Positions 47,380 through 58,804 of a stretch of 64,000 bases of DNA are shown here, one piece after another. A program made the position numbers and the translations under genes. Positions within the stretch are counted from its first letter, which is position 1. Every line of letters begins with the position of its first letter. Below the pieces are notes generated by a model. The model saw nothing but the letters and a program-made list of their open reading frames with translations. It was not told the origin of the DNA and searched no databases. Source of the DNA: Papio anubis (Eukaryota; Chordata; Mammalia; Primates; Cercopithecidae); the NCBI RefSeq assembly GCF_008728515.1, contig NC_044991.1, positions 42,488,968-42,552,967 of the forward strand, in the 5' to 3' direction.

Positions 47380-47515
47380 TTACATTTGCATAGTGCTTTT
47401 TGTTTGCAAATACCTTGATGTACATTATCTTATTTGATGGATATATTTTATTTCCTGTTCATATTATGACTTTTAAGTGGAAAAAACAGAAGTTTAGAGA
47501 TTTTGATATCCAGTA
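47380..47515 (-). repeat. possible MIR, minus strand
   Basis: CATTTGCATAGTGCTTTTTG...TACATTATCTTATTTGATGG...GAAAAAACAGAAGTTTAGAG (47391-47500) resembles a MIR in complement. Confidence 0.5.
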
Positions 47516-48059
47516 ACAAACAACACAGGACAAGGTATTTTGGTCTCAGAGTGACTGATTTCTTTTATTCTACAAGCTCACACACAACAGAGGGATTCTC
47601 CCAGGTCTATGTGCAAATACTCCCCTTTGGGAGTCTTCATTCATAGTTTTGGGTACTTCCTCTCCTCATTCTGTGTCATTTAGTGCTTCCTTACTCTCTT
47701 TGCCAAGCGGCTTGACCTATGAGATTTAGTGTATTACAACTCCTCAGGGATCTACATTAAATGAATGAACAGTATTGGGACAAAGATAAAACCCTGGCTA
47801 TGGAATTTTAGATATTGACACCAGCCTAGATATTTAGAAAGGTTTATGGAAGATCGTAGTTATACTGGCATGCATTGATTCAGAGAGATTTAAAAGGCTT
47901 TCACTTGCCTATCCTATGTAAGCAGTCCCACCTTGAGACTTTGTATGCTGTGCATGCCTCTTCTTGCTCTATTTCCAAGTGGGTTACCCTTGATTTGGGA
48001 ACGTTTTATTGAAATATGGATATACAAAGCAGAAACACTTAGCACTGACATGATCTCCA
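47516..48059. other. intergenic stretch, nothing recognised
   Basis: No transposon or supported frame. Confidence 0.5.
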
Positions 48060-48520
48060 CCTATGTTGTCCACTGTGGCAATGGGTCCCACAATACATAT
48101 ATGGCTGCCCACCACTTGCACTTTCATGAGAATACAATGTCCTTAATTGTCTGGCACCTTTCCTCCATCCCCTCAAATTCATCCTCCATTCTGGTCATAC
48201 ACACCTGCCTGCAGACTCCGGAACATGCCATCGTTTTGCCTTGCAGCTGTGTGCATGCTGTTCCCTGAGTCTGCAAAGTCTTTTTCTTCATCCTTCCTTC
48301 AAAATTTCTTCCTTCAAGATTTAACTCCTGCTTTAACCATGCTCCTCTAGGCTGAATTAGTTAAATCTCTTCTGTATGCTCACATTGCCCTTGTATAGCT
48401 CAGTTGTAACAATTATCATATCGTCTTGCAATTTTTCATTCACCTGTTATGTCCACCGCCTGCCACCCTCACCCAAAGGAACTTAGAGTGTGACTGTGGG
48501 GAAGGCTTTCTTTGTGTCTC
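48060..48520 (+). repeat. L2 LINE 3' region
   Basis: ACATGCCATCGTTTTGCCTTGCAGC...GTGCATGCTGTTCCCTGAGTCTGC...TTCAAGATTTAACTCCTGC (48223-48331), then an ATTATCATATCGTC block (48411), follow L2 order. The 111-residue frame at 47933-48268 overlaps it and is not called. Confidence 0.7.
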
Positions 48521-48825
48521 TGCCACTTCATATGCTTTCTGAATGAGTAAAACAAAGAATGAATGAATGAATAAGTTTATTGGATGTAGAACTGGAAGAG
48601 GATCAAAGATGAGTTCTCCATAATTTGGGCCTTTGAATGGAGGAACCAACTGGAGCCTACTTGAGACTCTTCAAACAGCATCTTCAGGGCAGCTTGCTGG
48701 TCAAGGGGTGGGACCAGGAGGTCGCAGTTGTCATTAAATGTAGTTTATAATATCTACGGCCTGGATGAATGATTTGTGTTTTGTTTTTTAGATCCATGTT
48801 TTCCATGAATGATTCTACGTAGTTT

Positions 48826-49021
48826 GTAGCTAGGGGCTAATTAAAACATCAACTGGTGAGACGACACAGAATATGATGTGTTCTACTGATAAGTTGCTAC
48901 AACGGATTTCTTGGGATAGGAGAGAAGGAGAAAATCTTACAGCTAAGGGACATAGTAAAATCTGAGTATAAGGTGGGAAGAAACTCTTAAGCAATAGCTT
49001 CAAGCAGCATAAACAAAGTTC
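48826..49021 (+). repeat. 196-bp duplicated segment, copy A
   Basis: Identical in length to 50668-50863 with no indels. I count 8 substitutions (95.9% identity), seven of them transitions. It starts at GTAGCTAGGGGC and ends at CAAAGTTC. Flanks of the two copies do not resemble each other. No poly-A tail, inverted terminal repeat or known family signature. Confidence 0.97.
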
Positions 49022-49387
49022 TAGCAATGCTTTTTGAGGAACAGTAATATCCTTTCCCTGTAAATATATATTACTCTGACACCAGTTCAACTTCAGTCAT
49101 TTGTTTTTTCCCCTTATAATAATCAGATAAATAAAAGAACAATCCACTCCACCTAAATACTGAGACTGGGGCACAAGGTAATTTTTAATTGAATAATTAT
49201 TGAACAGCATTGAAAAGAATTGTTTGTAAATAACAGGCAGGTGAAACAACATTTTAAAATAACACCCAATCTTCTCTAAAAAATTATGGTATTTACAAAC
49301 CATTGAACGATCACAGCTCATAGAAATATTTCTGAACTTAAAGTATGTCCTGAGATTAAAGCATGTAATGCAGTCATGCATCCCCAC
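49022..49387. other. intergenic stretch, nothing recognised
   Basis: The minus frame 49097-49387 (96 codons) has no known motif. Confidence 0.5.
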
Positions 49388-49530
49388 TATTTATTCAGCA
49401 GATATTTAAGTGCCTACTAAATGTTAACCAGTTTTTCAACAAAAGTATAAGCAGCACGTTGCTGAACACAGGTAATAAATGACCATAGTGTTCAAAAACT
49501 TAACCCACTAGTAACATATACTGACGAAAA
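49388..49530 (+). repeat. possible old interspersed repeat fragment
   Basis: TTATTCAGCAGATATTTAAGTGCCTACTAAATG (49392-49424) is a common start block of an old mammalian repeat; the rest is weak. A similar block is at 53685-53715. Confidence 0.35.
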
Positions 49531-49984
49531 CCAGAAAACACATTTTAGACGGCCCTTTGCAATGTACCCAGTGAACCCAATCTACTCATGGATGCATTGC
49601 CACATAGGACAGTAAAATCCACCGTGAAAATATTTTAGCTTTTGCATGTGGAATTAGAAACTCATCCAACAAACTGATCTTAATTCTGACATTTGTTCAT
49701 GGCTTTAAATTGGCAGAAATCTAATTTTCTTTCCCTCAAGAGCAAATGTCAGTATATTTGTTACCTTGTACCTTTGAACGGAAGCAGAGTAGAATTTGAT
49801 AATTTTGAGGAGAAACAGTGGTGCTTCTGGAACATATGAGAGGTAAGTTTAAATTTGGCCAAGTTTTTTCTACTTTAATATAGGTTGTAAACACTTATCA
49901 CCAAAAAGAAACCAAGGCAATGTGAAATGACCCTATTTGTTCCCAAACTAAGTTTTATCCATATTTCATTAAACGGATAAATGA

Positions 49985-50230
49985 GAAACAGATACACTTA
50001 TGGTACACAAAGTGATGTTTTGATAAATGTATACCTTGTGGAATGATTGAATCAAGCCAACTAATATTTATCACCTCATATCCTTATCATTTTTGTGATG
50101 AGAACATTTCAATCTACTCTCTTAGCAATTTCCAAATATACAATATGTTATTAACTACAGCCATCATTCTGTACAATAGACCTCCAGAACTTATTCCTCC
50201 TGTCTAACTGAAACATTGTACTTCCAGATT
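49985..50230 (-). mobile_element. old L1 3' UTR fragment, minus strand
   Basis: AGTGATGTTTTGATAAATGTATACCTTGTGGAATG (50010-50044), TCACCTCATATCCTTATCATTTTTGTGATGAGAAC (50070-50105) and AACTTATTCCTCC (50188) are the complement of an old L1M 3' UTR. No ORF2 sequence follows. Confidence 0.75.
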
Positions 50231-50667
50231 TTCTCTGGTAATGCACAAAGGTCCTAAGGTAACTGTTCTAACCTGGTATTTGTATGGTAAGTGAGCTGGA
50301 CCATCCAGCTGAAATTCCTGAGAAGTCTCCAGAAGCCATGCTTTCTGGGCTAGCAACTCTGTCAATTATTCAGGCAGATGAACTTGCTCCATTGCTGTGG
50401 AGATGCACATTTCAGAGCCATATCTACCACATTGCTCTATGCAAAATGCTAGTTAGGGTGCCTGGCAGTCAATTAGCATGAAAGGTAGTCAACACATCCA
50501 CAATCCGCTGTTAAAAGAGTTTAGTTCATGCTGATAACTTTCCAGATGATTGATTCCATTCATTAATTCTGGAGACCTCTCCCAAACTCCCTCCTCAACT
50601 GCATCCCTATAAACAAAAGAGGGAAATGCAACGGGCAAGGAGAATAATATTTATTCTTCTTCTAAAG
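50231..50667. other. intergenic stretch, nothing recognised
   Basis: No transposon or supported frame before duplicate copy B. Confidence 0.5.
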
Positions 50668-50863
50668 GTAGCTAGGGGCTAATTAAAACATCAACTGGTG
50701 AGACGACACAGAATATGATGTGTTCTACTGATAAGTTGCTACAATGGATTTCTTGGGACAGAAGAGAAGGAGAAAATCTTACAGCTAAGGGACATGGTAA
50801 AATCTGAGTATAAGATGGGAAGAAACTGTTAAGCAACAGCTTCAAGCAGCATAAGCAAAGTTC
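50668..50863 (+). repeat. 196-bp duplicated segment, copy B
   Basis: Direct repeat of 48826-49021, offset exactly 1,842 bp, 8 substitutions, no indels. Upstream junction is TTCTTCTAAAG, downstream is ATAACATACAT, neither shared with copy A. The similar minus frames over both copies (48830-49090, 50672-50947) only reflect the duplication. Confidence 0.97.
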
Positions 50864-51799
50864 ATAACATACATAAACATAGCATTTTTTTCCTTTCATT
50901 TCAAAGAATGTCAGGTGGGTTTTGAAGAAACTTCTTGCAATTTTCATCTTATTTCCTATGAAGGGTAGGAAATTTCTGTTTCTTTAATAGGTGTGTCATA
51001 GGAAAAGGTATCTGAGATGTTTCATAATCCTCTTATCTAAATAATATCTTAAATACATAATCTCCCTTAGTATTTATTGAAATGATCCAAAGTCTCCTCT
51101 TGAATTGGGTATAAATCATGGATACCTTTATTCTGAAAATTTAGAAAAATTAGTCTGCAGCCAACTGACATTCTCTGAAATACTACCATTGTTTTTCTTC
51201 TTATCTTTGAAAAGCTTTGTTATAATCCCAATGACTGCTGGAATGAAGGTTATATCTGTGAGGAAGATGGTAGTTTTTGAAAACAGTTTCTAAAGAAGAA
51301 AATGGTTTTCAGGAAACAGCTACCCAAAAGAAAAGTTCTACTATTTTTAAGGCAATTAGTTCACTATTTACCATAATTCAGTGCTGCATATTCTCACTCA
51401 TAATGACAAACACACCTTATTTCACTTATTATTCCTTTAACTGTTCATTAGTACTGGAATATATTAATGCTGTAAGAGCTAAAGTTTATATGTCAGCCAC
51501 ATTTTTTATTATTAAAAATGCTGAGAACTTTAGAAGGACCATAACAAACACATATGGTAGAAGTAAATGCCGTATCATTTCAAAGATAAGCTTCACATCA
51601 CATTATTTTGTTTCTTATATTCTTCCTAATGCCCATTGTACAGACACATTTTCCTCTTCATATTTTGCAGACATATAATTTATAAGGCATTATACTAAAC
51701 ACGTTTGTGACAAAAGTAGTTTAATAAAAGAATTTGTATTCAGGACTGCCTTTACTTATGCTTTCTGTAAAAAACAAATTCATTGATTTTGGAAAAAAG
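50864..51799. other. intergenic stretch with a 133-codon frame
   Basis: The plus frame at 51277-51678 is AT-rich, Phe/Ile/Ser/Thr-heavy and has no known domain. No repeat family recognised. Confidence 0.45.
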
Positions 51800-52119
51800 T
51801 AATTTCTTTTTTTTTCTTTTTTTCTTTTTTTCTTTTTTCTTGAGACAGAGTCTCACTCTGTCGCCCAGGCTGGAGTGCAGTGATGCGATCTCGGCTCACT
51901 GCAAGCTCCGCCTCCTGGGTTCACGCCATTCTCCTGCCTCAGCCTCCCAAGTAGCTGGGACTACAGGTGCTCGCCACCACGCAGGGCTAATGTTTGTATT
52001 TGTAGTAGACACGGTGTTTCACCGTGTTGGCCAGGATGGTCTTGATCTCCTGATGTGATCCGCCCGCCTCGGGCTCCCAAAGTGCTGGGATTACAGGCGT
52101 GAGACACCACGCCCAGCTG
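51800..52119 (-). mobile_element. AluY-like element, minus strand
   Basis: Interrupted T tail (TTTCTTTTTTT units, 51806-51840), GCAAGCTCCGCCTCCTGGGTTCACGCCATTC in the right arm (AluY type), end CACGCCCAGCT at 52118. A few bases of the usual CTCCTGACCTCGTGATC are missing in the left arm (CTCCTGATGTGATCC at 52048). Flanks TAATTT on both sides are only a weak target duplication. Confidence 0.93.
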
Positions 52120-53032
52120 GAATAAAATAATTTCATAGCAATAATGTTTCAAGGTAGATGAGACTTCTTCTCCATTCAAAAGCTTAAAAATAGTTTTGAG
52201 TTAATGTTTATCCATAAAACGTTTGATGTGTAGGAAAAATATACATCTTTATGGAAATGTCTGCATTAAAGAACTTCCAAAACCTCCAAGTTCTTGAGAG
52301 TCTGGCATATGTAGTAGAACTTAGCACGTAGTAGGTTTTCAGTAAATGTAGTGTTTTTTCACCTTTCCCTCCCCAACACCTCCCACTGCCACTTCCCATC
52401 CCCCATGCGTATTCCCTTATCAGAGACAACAGCAATAACGGGAAGTAATACAATTCGAAGTGAGGTATCTGAATATAAACTCCAGAGATTCAAATGTGTT
52501 GGTGTGTATAATGAACAAATATCATAATATTTCTTCAAATTAAGAATTACAAATATCTGTGCAAAACTTCTCTTTATGATCAAAGTTTTATATTACTGTA
52601 TTTCTTTATAATCACAGATGTTTAAAGGCAGACAGTAGTGCCTTGTGATGAATCAGTTGTTTCCACTGGAATAGGTTGAGCAGAAGTCTGGTAATCTTCA
52701 CATGGCCCTGGATGACGGGGAATTCCTGTAGAGGGTGTGAAGTTGGATTTGGGCAGAGAATTTGAATTTTATAGATAAATGAAGGGTGCTGAAAACATTG
52801 AGTGCTCTTCATGAATCTCAATTTTTTCTTATTCCAGTTAAAAACATACATCTGTATACATCACTGATATCCTCTCTAGCCATCATGCCAAAAAGAAAGG
52901 ATTTCCAACACCAAGAAAGCAAAAAGTGCAGCATCTCTGAATAGGTAATCCTCAGAAAATCGGAGGTGACAATTCTTACAAAGGAGAATATGCATCATTG
53001 TTGTAGTATACATATTCAATACATATCATTAG
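52120..53032. other. intergenic stretch, nothing recognised
   Basis: Minus frames at 52208-52453, 52359-52583 and 52612-52851 lack motifs. Confidence 0.5.
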
Positions 53033-53425
53033 TATCTATCTATTGCTGGGAATAACCTGACGTGAAATGTAGTGGCTTAAAAAACCCATTTTATCATGTC
53101 TACAATTGGATGGGTTGACTGAGTTCAGCTTGGATCTCAATTGGGTCTCAATGTAAGTCAGCTGGCATTGGCTGGGAGATCAGCCTTGGACCAGAGTATC
53201 TATGTGTGGTTTTGCCATGTGGCTCAAGCTTTTCATAGTATGATGCCTGTGTCCTGGAAGGGAGTGTCTCAAGAGCAAGCATTCAACATAGGAGGCAGAA
53301 GCTTCTAGTCCCCCTAAAGTTTGTGCCTAACCTGGCTCAGTAGTCACAGGGGCCACCCAGATTTAAGAGAAAGGGAAAGAGATGCCACCTTTCAGTGGGG
53401 GCCATGACAAAAACTCTGCAGACAT
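53033..53425 (-). mobile_element. MLT1-family LTR, minus strand, diverged
   Basis: TCTATTGCTGGGAATAACC (53039), GTAGTGGCTTAAAAAACCC (53071), GGGTTGACTGAGTTCAGCTTGG (53112), ACCCAGATTTAAGAGAAAGG (53357) and the end GGGGGCCATGAC (53396) match the complement of an MLT1 LTR. Confidence 0.75.
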
Positions 53426-53684
53426 CTTTAATCTCTCAAAACCATTATTCTTATGTTTTTCTCATTTTGCTTTGGCCTGGTGAGAACATTGTCAAAGATT
53501 GGCACTTGTCGATGGACCGTCATTAGAAAATCACAGGTGGCCTAAATCACCTCAACAAGTCACACTTTCAACTCATAAATGTATTTATTTTCTTAAAGTA
53601 AGTAAAAATGCCACAGTTATGTACCTTTTTATACTTATTTGGCATCAACTGTCAGAAAGAAATTTAGCTTAAAAACATATTCCT

Positions 53685-53800
53685 TCACTAAATCAACAAA
53701 CATTAATGAGTGTCTATTCCAGGCATGACTGAATGGTGGATATAGTGAATTAAGTCCTCACAGAGGCCCTGGCCAAGAAGAGCTTGCATGAGTAACTAAG
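53685..53800 (+). repeat. possible old interspersed repeat fragment
   Basis: CAACAAACATTAATGAGTGTC then GAGGCCCTGGCCAAGAAGAGCTTGC (53695-53790) resembles the start of an old mammalian repeat. Low confidence. Confidence 0.35.
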
Positions 53801-54275
53801 TCTTTTCTTTGAAGGGATATTTCCATAGGCAGTGCCTCTTAATGGGTGAGGGAGAGCTGAAATACTCATCGGCTCCATATTTGTTCCCCAAAATATTATA
53901 GCAATGATTCATTTCCTCATGCCAGGCTACGCTGGTGTCAAGCTCTTTTCATAGGCCACTCAGCAAAGCAGAAGAATATCTAGCATTGCTATGTCATGAA
54001 TAGACTGCAGTAATCATGCAGTAAACTTCATAGATTGGGCATGAAAGGGTGAAGAAAAAATACTTTGCTTTCCCACCTTCTAAACACATAATTTTCATTC
54101 AAGCTTACATTTCCCCTCCTATTCTAGAAAGTAACAGATTGCCCTACAGATCTCTACAAGAGCCTATAGACTTTGCTAATGAAATATACTCTGGCAAGGT
54201 GAAATAACCATATCTTAAAATAGCATTTTATATCACTGATATCTCATAAACGTATTGCAACTGAGAAAGTAACAA

Positions 54276-54325
54276 ACACATACACACATTCTCACACACA
54301 CACACACAGAGAGAGAGAGAGACAG
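54276..54325. repeat. (CA)n(GA)n microsatellite
   Basis: ACACATACACACATTCTC then CACACACACACACA then GAGAGAGAGAGAGA up to 54325. Confidence 0.95.
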
Positions 54326-54369
54326 ACTTAAGATATGTGATTCATCAGTGGGCTCATTGAAATCACAAA

Positions 54370-54660
54370 AATTAAATCAATTCTCCCCAAGCCCCAGCTT
54401 GGTAATAGTAACTTGTACAATTGATCAAGGAAGCTGTACAGTCAATTCAAGTCCATCACTGACAGCTGAGCTTATCAGTGAGACCACCATAGCCACCAAT
54501 TGCTCAGCAATTAATTGGATTTCTCTGTGGTCTATCCAATTACATCATTAAGAAAAAACCAGACCAACCATTTTACAGTCTGGTTACTCCAGTTGTCTTA
54601 ATGACTAAATTGTACTGGGCTGCCCAGTGACTCCATCAATGGCTTCACAATTGGCCTGCA
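54370..54660. promoter_or_regulatory. candidate regulatory segment, CAATT-rich, non-repetitive
   Basis: CAATT occurs at 54378, 54418, 54443, 54497, 54508, 54537 and 54648, and its complement at 54513 and 54608. Homeodomain and some other factors bind TAAT/CAATTA-type cores. There is no transposon signature and the composition is less AT-rich than the flanks. Function is inference only; conservation was not tested. Confidence 0.25.
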
Positions 54661-54849
54661 AATGATCAAGACAGCCAGTCATCCATGGCCAGTGTAATTT
54701 CACTAATAAAGTGGACCTGTCTCCTCATATGCTGCAGAAGCACTAACAGGATTGTTTTCACTATAAGCCATGGCCCCATCTGACACAAGGACATTTTCTG
54801 ACAATTACACAGCCATATGCACATTTGACCAGCCTGCTCATGGCTTAGA

Positions 54850-55248
54850 ATAACTCTACCACCTCCAGTATGGAAGCTGCAGTGTTACTGAAGATGCAAA
54901 TCTGATTAAGTAAATTGCAGTTGCAAACCAAGCATGTTGATAAATAGTTGGAAACTTACGAACGCCGTGATGACTGCTATTTAATGTAAATCTCTTTTTT
55001 TTTTCCTGCTTTCAAAAGAAATAAATGACCATTTTCTTCCTTGGCTGACATGTTTGATCAAAGAATGGAATAAAAACATTGAAGAAGTAGTGCTTTTAAA
55101 AGCAATCTAGTCATTCTTGGACTATAAAACCTAAATTACAACCCCAGATTTTTCTGGCAGATGTGTCTGTTCAATGAAGCTCTTTGCTATTCAGAAGATA
55201 TGGGTCTTATTTTGCAAATACGATTTGCTTCACATAGACAGCTATAGA
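54850..55248. other. intergenic stretch, nothing recognised
   Basis: No transposon or supported frame. Confidence 0.5.
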
Positions 55249-55267
55249 CACACACACACACACACAC
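55249..55267. repeat. (CA)n microsatellite
   Basis: Short uninterrupted CA run, 19 bases. Confidence 0.95.
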
Positions 55268-55886
55268 GAAGAGTTCACCTGCTACCATCTTACATTTTCC
55301 TCTCTTTCCTTAGTCAGTGCTTGATTTGAAAAGTGCAGATTTTAAAGCCATAATTATAGATATTTTATAGTTCACTTTTGCTTTGTCATTAGCAATACTC
55401 TTTCCAATATTTATCCATGTTGCTTCTAAATAAAACGCCCAAGCAAACATTTATGAGGCGTTTGTGAATATATTTAGAAGAGGAATGATTGTCTGTGGGT
55501 CCTGTCATAGATTTTAGCTCAGCAGTTTATTTGTAGGTGCTGTGGTGGAAACCAACGTGCCAGCTGGTTCACGGCCTGTGGGAACATCAGCAGAGACCCA
55601 TGTAATGAGCATCACGGAACACAGGGAAATTAGTATAATTCAGCATGTAAATTGTCACTGAAGTAGATACTCCACCTCCTCCTCCCTTATCTGCTGTATC
55701 TGTGGTTTTCTTTCCTACTTTTGCTGTCTTTTCCTAATCTCTACAATCTCTTCCTTTCTTCTGCCCACAAAAGACCAGATTGAATATTCCATGTGATATT
55801 GATGGATAATTTCAAATATGTATATAAAAATCATGGTTGGTGTTCTCTCTATAAAAATAGCAAATGGGGATCAATTTAGTGAAATT
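55268..55886. other. intergenic stretch, nothing recognised
   Basis: No transposon or supported frame. Confidence 0.5.
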
Positions 55887-56215
55887 AAAGCTATTTCAAG
55901 GCCGGGCGCAGTGGCTCAAGCCTGTAATCCCAGCACTTTGGGAGGCCGAGACGGGTGGATCACAAGGTCAGGAGATCGAGACCATCCTGGCCAACACAGT
56001 AAAACTCCGTCTCTACTAAAAAATACAAAAAACTAGCCGGGCGAGGTGGCGGGCGCCTGTAGTCCCAGCTACTCGGGACGCTGAGGCAGGAGAATGGCGT
56101 GAACCCGGGAGGCGGAGCTTGCAGTGAGCTGAGATCCGGCCACTGCACTCCAGCCTGGACGACAGAGCGAGACTCCGTCTCAAAAAAAAAAAAAAAAAAA
56201 AAAAAGCTATTTCAA
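55887..56215 (+). mobile_element. young AluY of Old World monkey type, with perfect target-site duplication
   Basis: The element is 55900-56202 with a 22-base A tail. AAAGCTATTTCAA flanks it perfectly at 55887-55899 and 56203-56215. It is the least diverged Alu here and keeps its CpG-rich sequence. GATCCGGCC (56133-56141), CAAGCCTGTAATCC (55918) and AGCCGGGCGAGGTGGCGGGC (56035) are the combination I associate with AluYR subfamilies of cercopithecids. Frames over it (55818-56036, 55960-56148) are Alu translations. It may vary between individuals or species. Confidence 0.93.
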
Positions 56216-56957
56216 TACTGTTATTAGTTCAATAATGTTACTAGGATTTATTTTCTTACATGCAAATGTAAAAATTTACATGTATGACTTGTAACCAGTT
56301 CTATCTATAAAAGACAACAGTAAATTGCACAATAACTTTCAGTTTCATTCCTATATATTACCATTGCTTAATAAGTATAATTAAGTTATAACTTCAAACA
56401 TGGTATATTTTATCATAACTATTTCATTAACTATCCATGAAAAAAAAAAAAAGAAAAATTCAACTCTTCAAACAAAAGTTTAGGATGTATCACATATCAT
56501 TTGGCTTAAAGACTATTAATATAGTTTATATTAATATAATATTGTAAAACACACACACACTACATTTTAGATCTGTTGTCTGATAAATGTATGCCACAAA
56601 GGTACAAGAATAGATCCCAGGATTCAAGCTGGATTATTTTCCCTGCTGGACTTTCCTTTAGCTTGTATCTTTATAATGGCCAGGTGACCAGATCTGCATG
56701 TCCCTAAATTCCTGATCCTTAAAGTTCATTCTGATGTTTTCGATTATTAATGAGGCTACTCGTTTTTTCAATGCGTCTTGACTAAAAGTGAAACAGCAAT
56801 CACATAATAATTATTTGACAGAATTTCAATGTAGTTCATGTACTTTTCAGTGCTCTAGATTGAGTGTCCTAACTGTTGTACAGCTCAAGTCCTGACATTA
56901 CATTGAAAGATGTAGTCCTATAAAATAATGCAGTTTTCACACTCTTCATATGGTGTA
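56216..56957. other. intergenic stretch, nothing recognised
   Basis: AT-rich with A13 near 56440 and a short AC run at 56549-56559. Confidence 0.5.
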
Positions 56958-57299
56958 CAGTCATCCCTCGGTATCCACAGGGGACTGGTTCTAAGACTAA
57001 GACCCCCTTGGATACCAAAAGCCACAATGCTCCAGCCCCTTATAAAAAATGGCATACTATTTGCATATAATCTATGCACATCCTCCTGTGTACTTTAAAT
57101 CATCCCTAGAGTACTTATAGTACCTAATACAATGTAAATGCTATGTAGATAGTTGTTATACTGTATTATTCAGAGAATAATGACAAGAAAATTGCCTGTA
57201 CATGTTCAGTACAGACACACTATCCATTTTTTTAATATTTTCAGTCCAAGATTAGTTGAATCTACAGACACGGAGCCCACAGATTCAGAGGGTTGACTG
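56958..57299 (+). mobile_element. MER2 DNA transposon, near full length
   Basis: 342 bp with terminal inverted repeats CAGTCATCCCTCGGTATCC (56958) and the complement of AGATTCAGAGGGTTGACTG (ending 57299). TACCTAATACAATGTAAATG (57120) and CATGTTCAGTACAGAC (57202) are internal blocks. TA precedes the element; the right flank reads TG, one base off the TA target duplication. Non-autonomous Tigger (TcMar) family. Confidence 0.95.
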
Positions 57300-57724
57300 T
57301 GCATACAAGCATGTACCATTTATTTCAATAAGAAAACTGAAAGTTAGCATTTCCAAATGGGGGCCCAGACTCTATTTAATGCAAAACTAGCATGGTGATG
57401 TCAGGGTCAGAAATGTATTATTAGCACCGAATATACTTTCTTGTCTTCAAAATTAAATTTTAAAAAATCTAATAATTTATAATAAATATTAAATAGAAAT
57501 ACTAATTACAACCAAGTAATTTGTAATATGTCCTGTGGAGTGAGACACTTACAAAACAAAGGAGGAAAATTGCTGGATATTTAGAAGCTACATTTTAAAT
57601 AAAATAGTAAAATGAAGAAATATTTTAATAATTTACACAAAATATTATACAACTTAATATGAAGACAAGCAATGCTTTAAGGAAATACATACACAAAGTA
57701 ACTATAAAGGAGAAGAATTGAAGC
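57300..57724. other. AT-rich stretch, perhaps old L1
   Basis: Possibly continuous with the L1M fragment that follows, but no block is certain. Confidence 0.4.
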
Positions 57725-57815
57725 TTATTAAAATTAAGAATTTGTGGCACATTAAGACACTACTAAGAGAATAAAAAGGCAAACACAGAGAAGATATTTG
57801 CAGTTTGATCAAGGA
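57725..57815 (+). mobile_element. old L1M ORF2 fragment, plus strand
   Basis: AAATTAAGAATTTGTGGCACATTAAGACACTACTAAGAGAATAAAAAGGCAA...GAGAAGATATTTGCAG (57730-57805) is an ORF2 block of old L1s. Frame broken. Confidence 0.65.
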
Positions 57816-58366
57816 TCTGTGTCTGTGGATCTATTTGATGGCACACATGTCTGGAGAGGTAAATGCTAGCCTCTCAGAAAGGCGCTCCATTGTGTAATGT
57901 GAGCAGCAGGGGCTTAGTCCCAATACTGAGCACAACATATTTAGGTAGCTATACATTCAGGTGACTTGGGGCTCTGAAGTCTAAAACTGAGAGACTATCT
58001 TATTTCTCATGTTGATATAGCAGGAATTCCAATTACCAAATACACGTTAATAAAGCTCAGATGACATCTTAAGGAGTGACAGAGACAATGAAAAGTCAAT
58101 GGGAGCAACTATAAAAAACTTAAAACAAGCTATCCTTGCTGGAGAGTTTTCTTAAAAGAATTCTTAGGCAGAGAAAAGATAGCAGTGAACACATTTAAGA
58201 AAATACATATCAAAGCTGATTTTATTTTAAAGGGCTTACTCCCAGTTCTGACAGGCCATTGAGAATAGGTACAATTTTAATATAAATCATTCGATTAGGT
58301 TTTAGTTAGACACGCAACCCATCTTCTTAAAATATTCAAACTACTATACTAAAAACTGGCAGAAGG
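57816..58366. other. intergenic stretch, nothing recognised
   Basis: No transposon or supported frame. Confidence 0.5.
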
Positions 58367-58646
58367 GGCCAGGCACAGTGGTTCATGACTATTATAATCC
58401 CAGCACTTTGAGAGGCCAAGGAGGAAGGATCGCTTGAGCCCGGGAGTTTGAGACCAGCCTGGACAACATGGTGAGACACTGTCTCTACCAAAAATAATAA
58501 AAATTAGCTGGACGTGGTGGTGTGCTCCTGTAGTCCTAACTACTCAAGGGGCTGAGGTGGGAGGACCCCTCGAGCCTGAGAGATTGAGGCTGCAGTGAGA
58601 TTGTGCCACTACACTTCAGCCTGGGTAACAGAGCAAGACCCTGTCC
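58367..58646 (+). mobile_element. AluJ element with an unusual C-rich 3' flank
   Basis: GGCCAGGCACAGTGG (58367) to GAGCAAGACCCTGTC (58645). GCTTGAGCCCGGGAGTTTGAG and GATTGAGGCTGCAGTGAG are AluJ states. In place of an A-tail the sequence runs into CCTCGCCCCCATCCCCGACTCCCACC (58646-58671). Confidence 0.93.
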
Positions 58647-58804
58647 TCGCCCCCATCCCCGACTCCCACCAAAAAGTGAAAAAGACTGACGAAGAGGTGG
58701 AGGGTGGCTAATGGAAAGACTTTAACTGTAGCCATTCATGCTTCAGCACACAGTGTCACTTCTCCTAGGATATAGAGCATGGTATGGTTGAGGTTTACAG
58801 AGCT

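Noticed and set aside
51277..51678. 133-codon plus frame in unique sequence
   Set aside because: AT-driven composition, no family motif, and no GC3 or periodicity signal.
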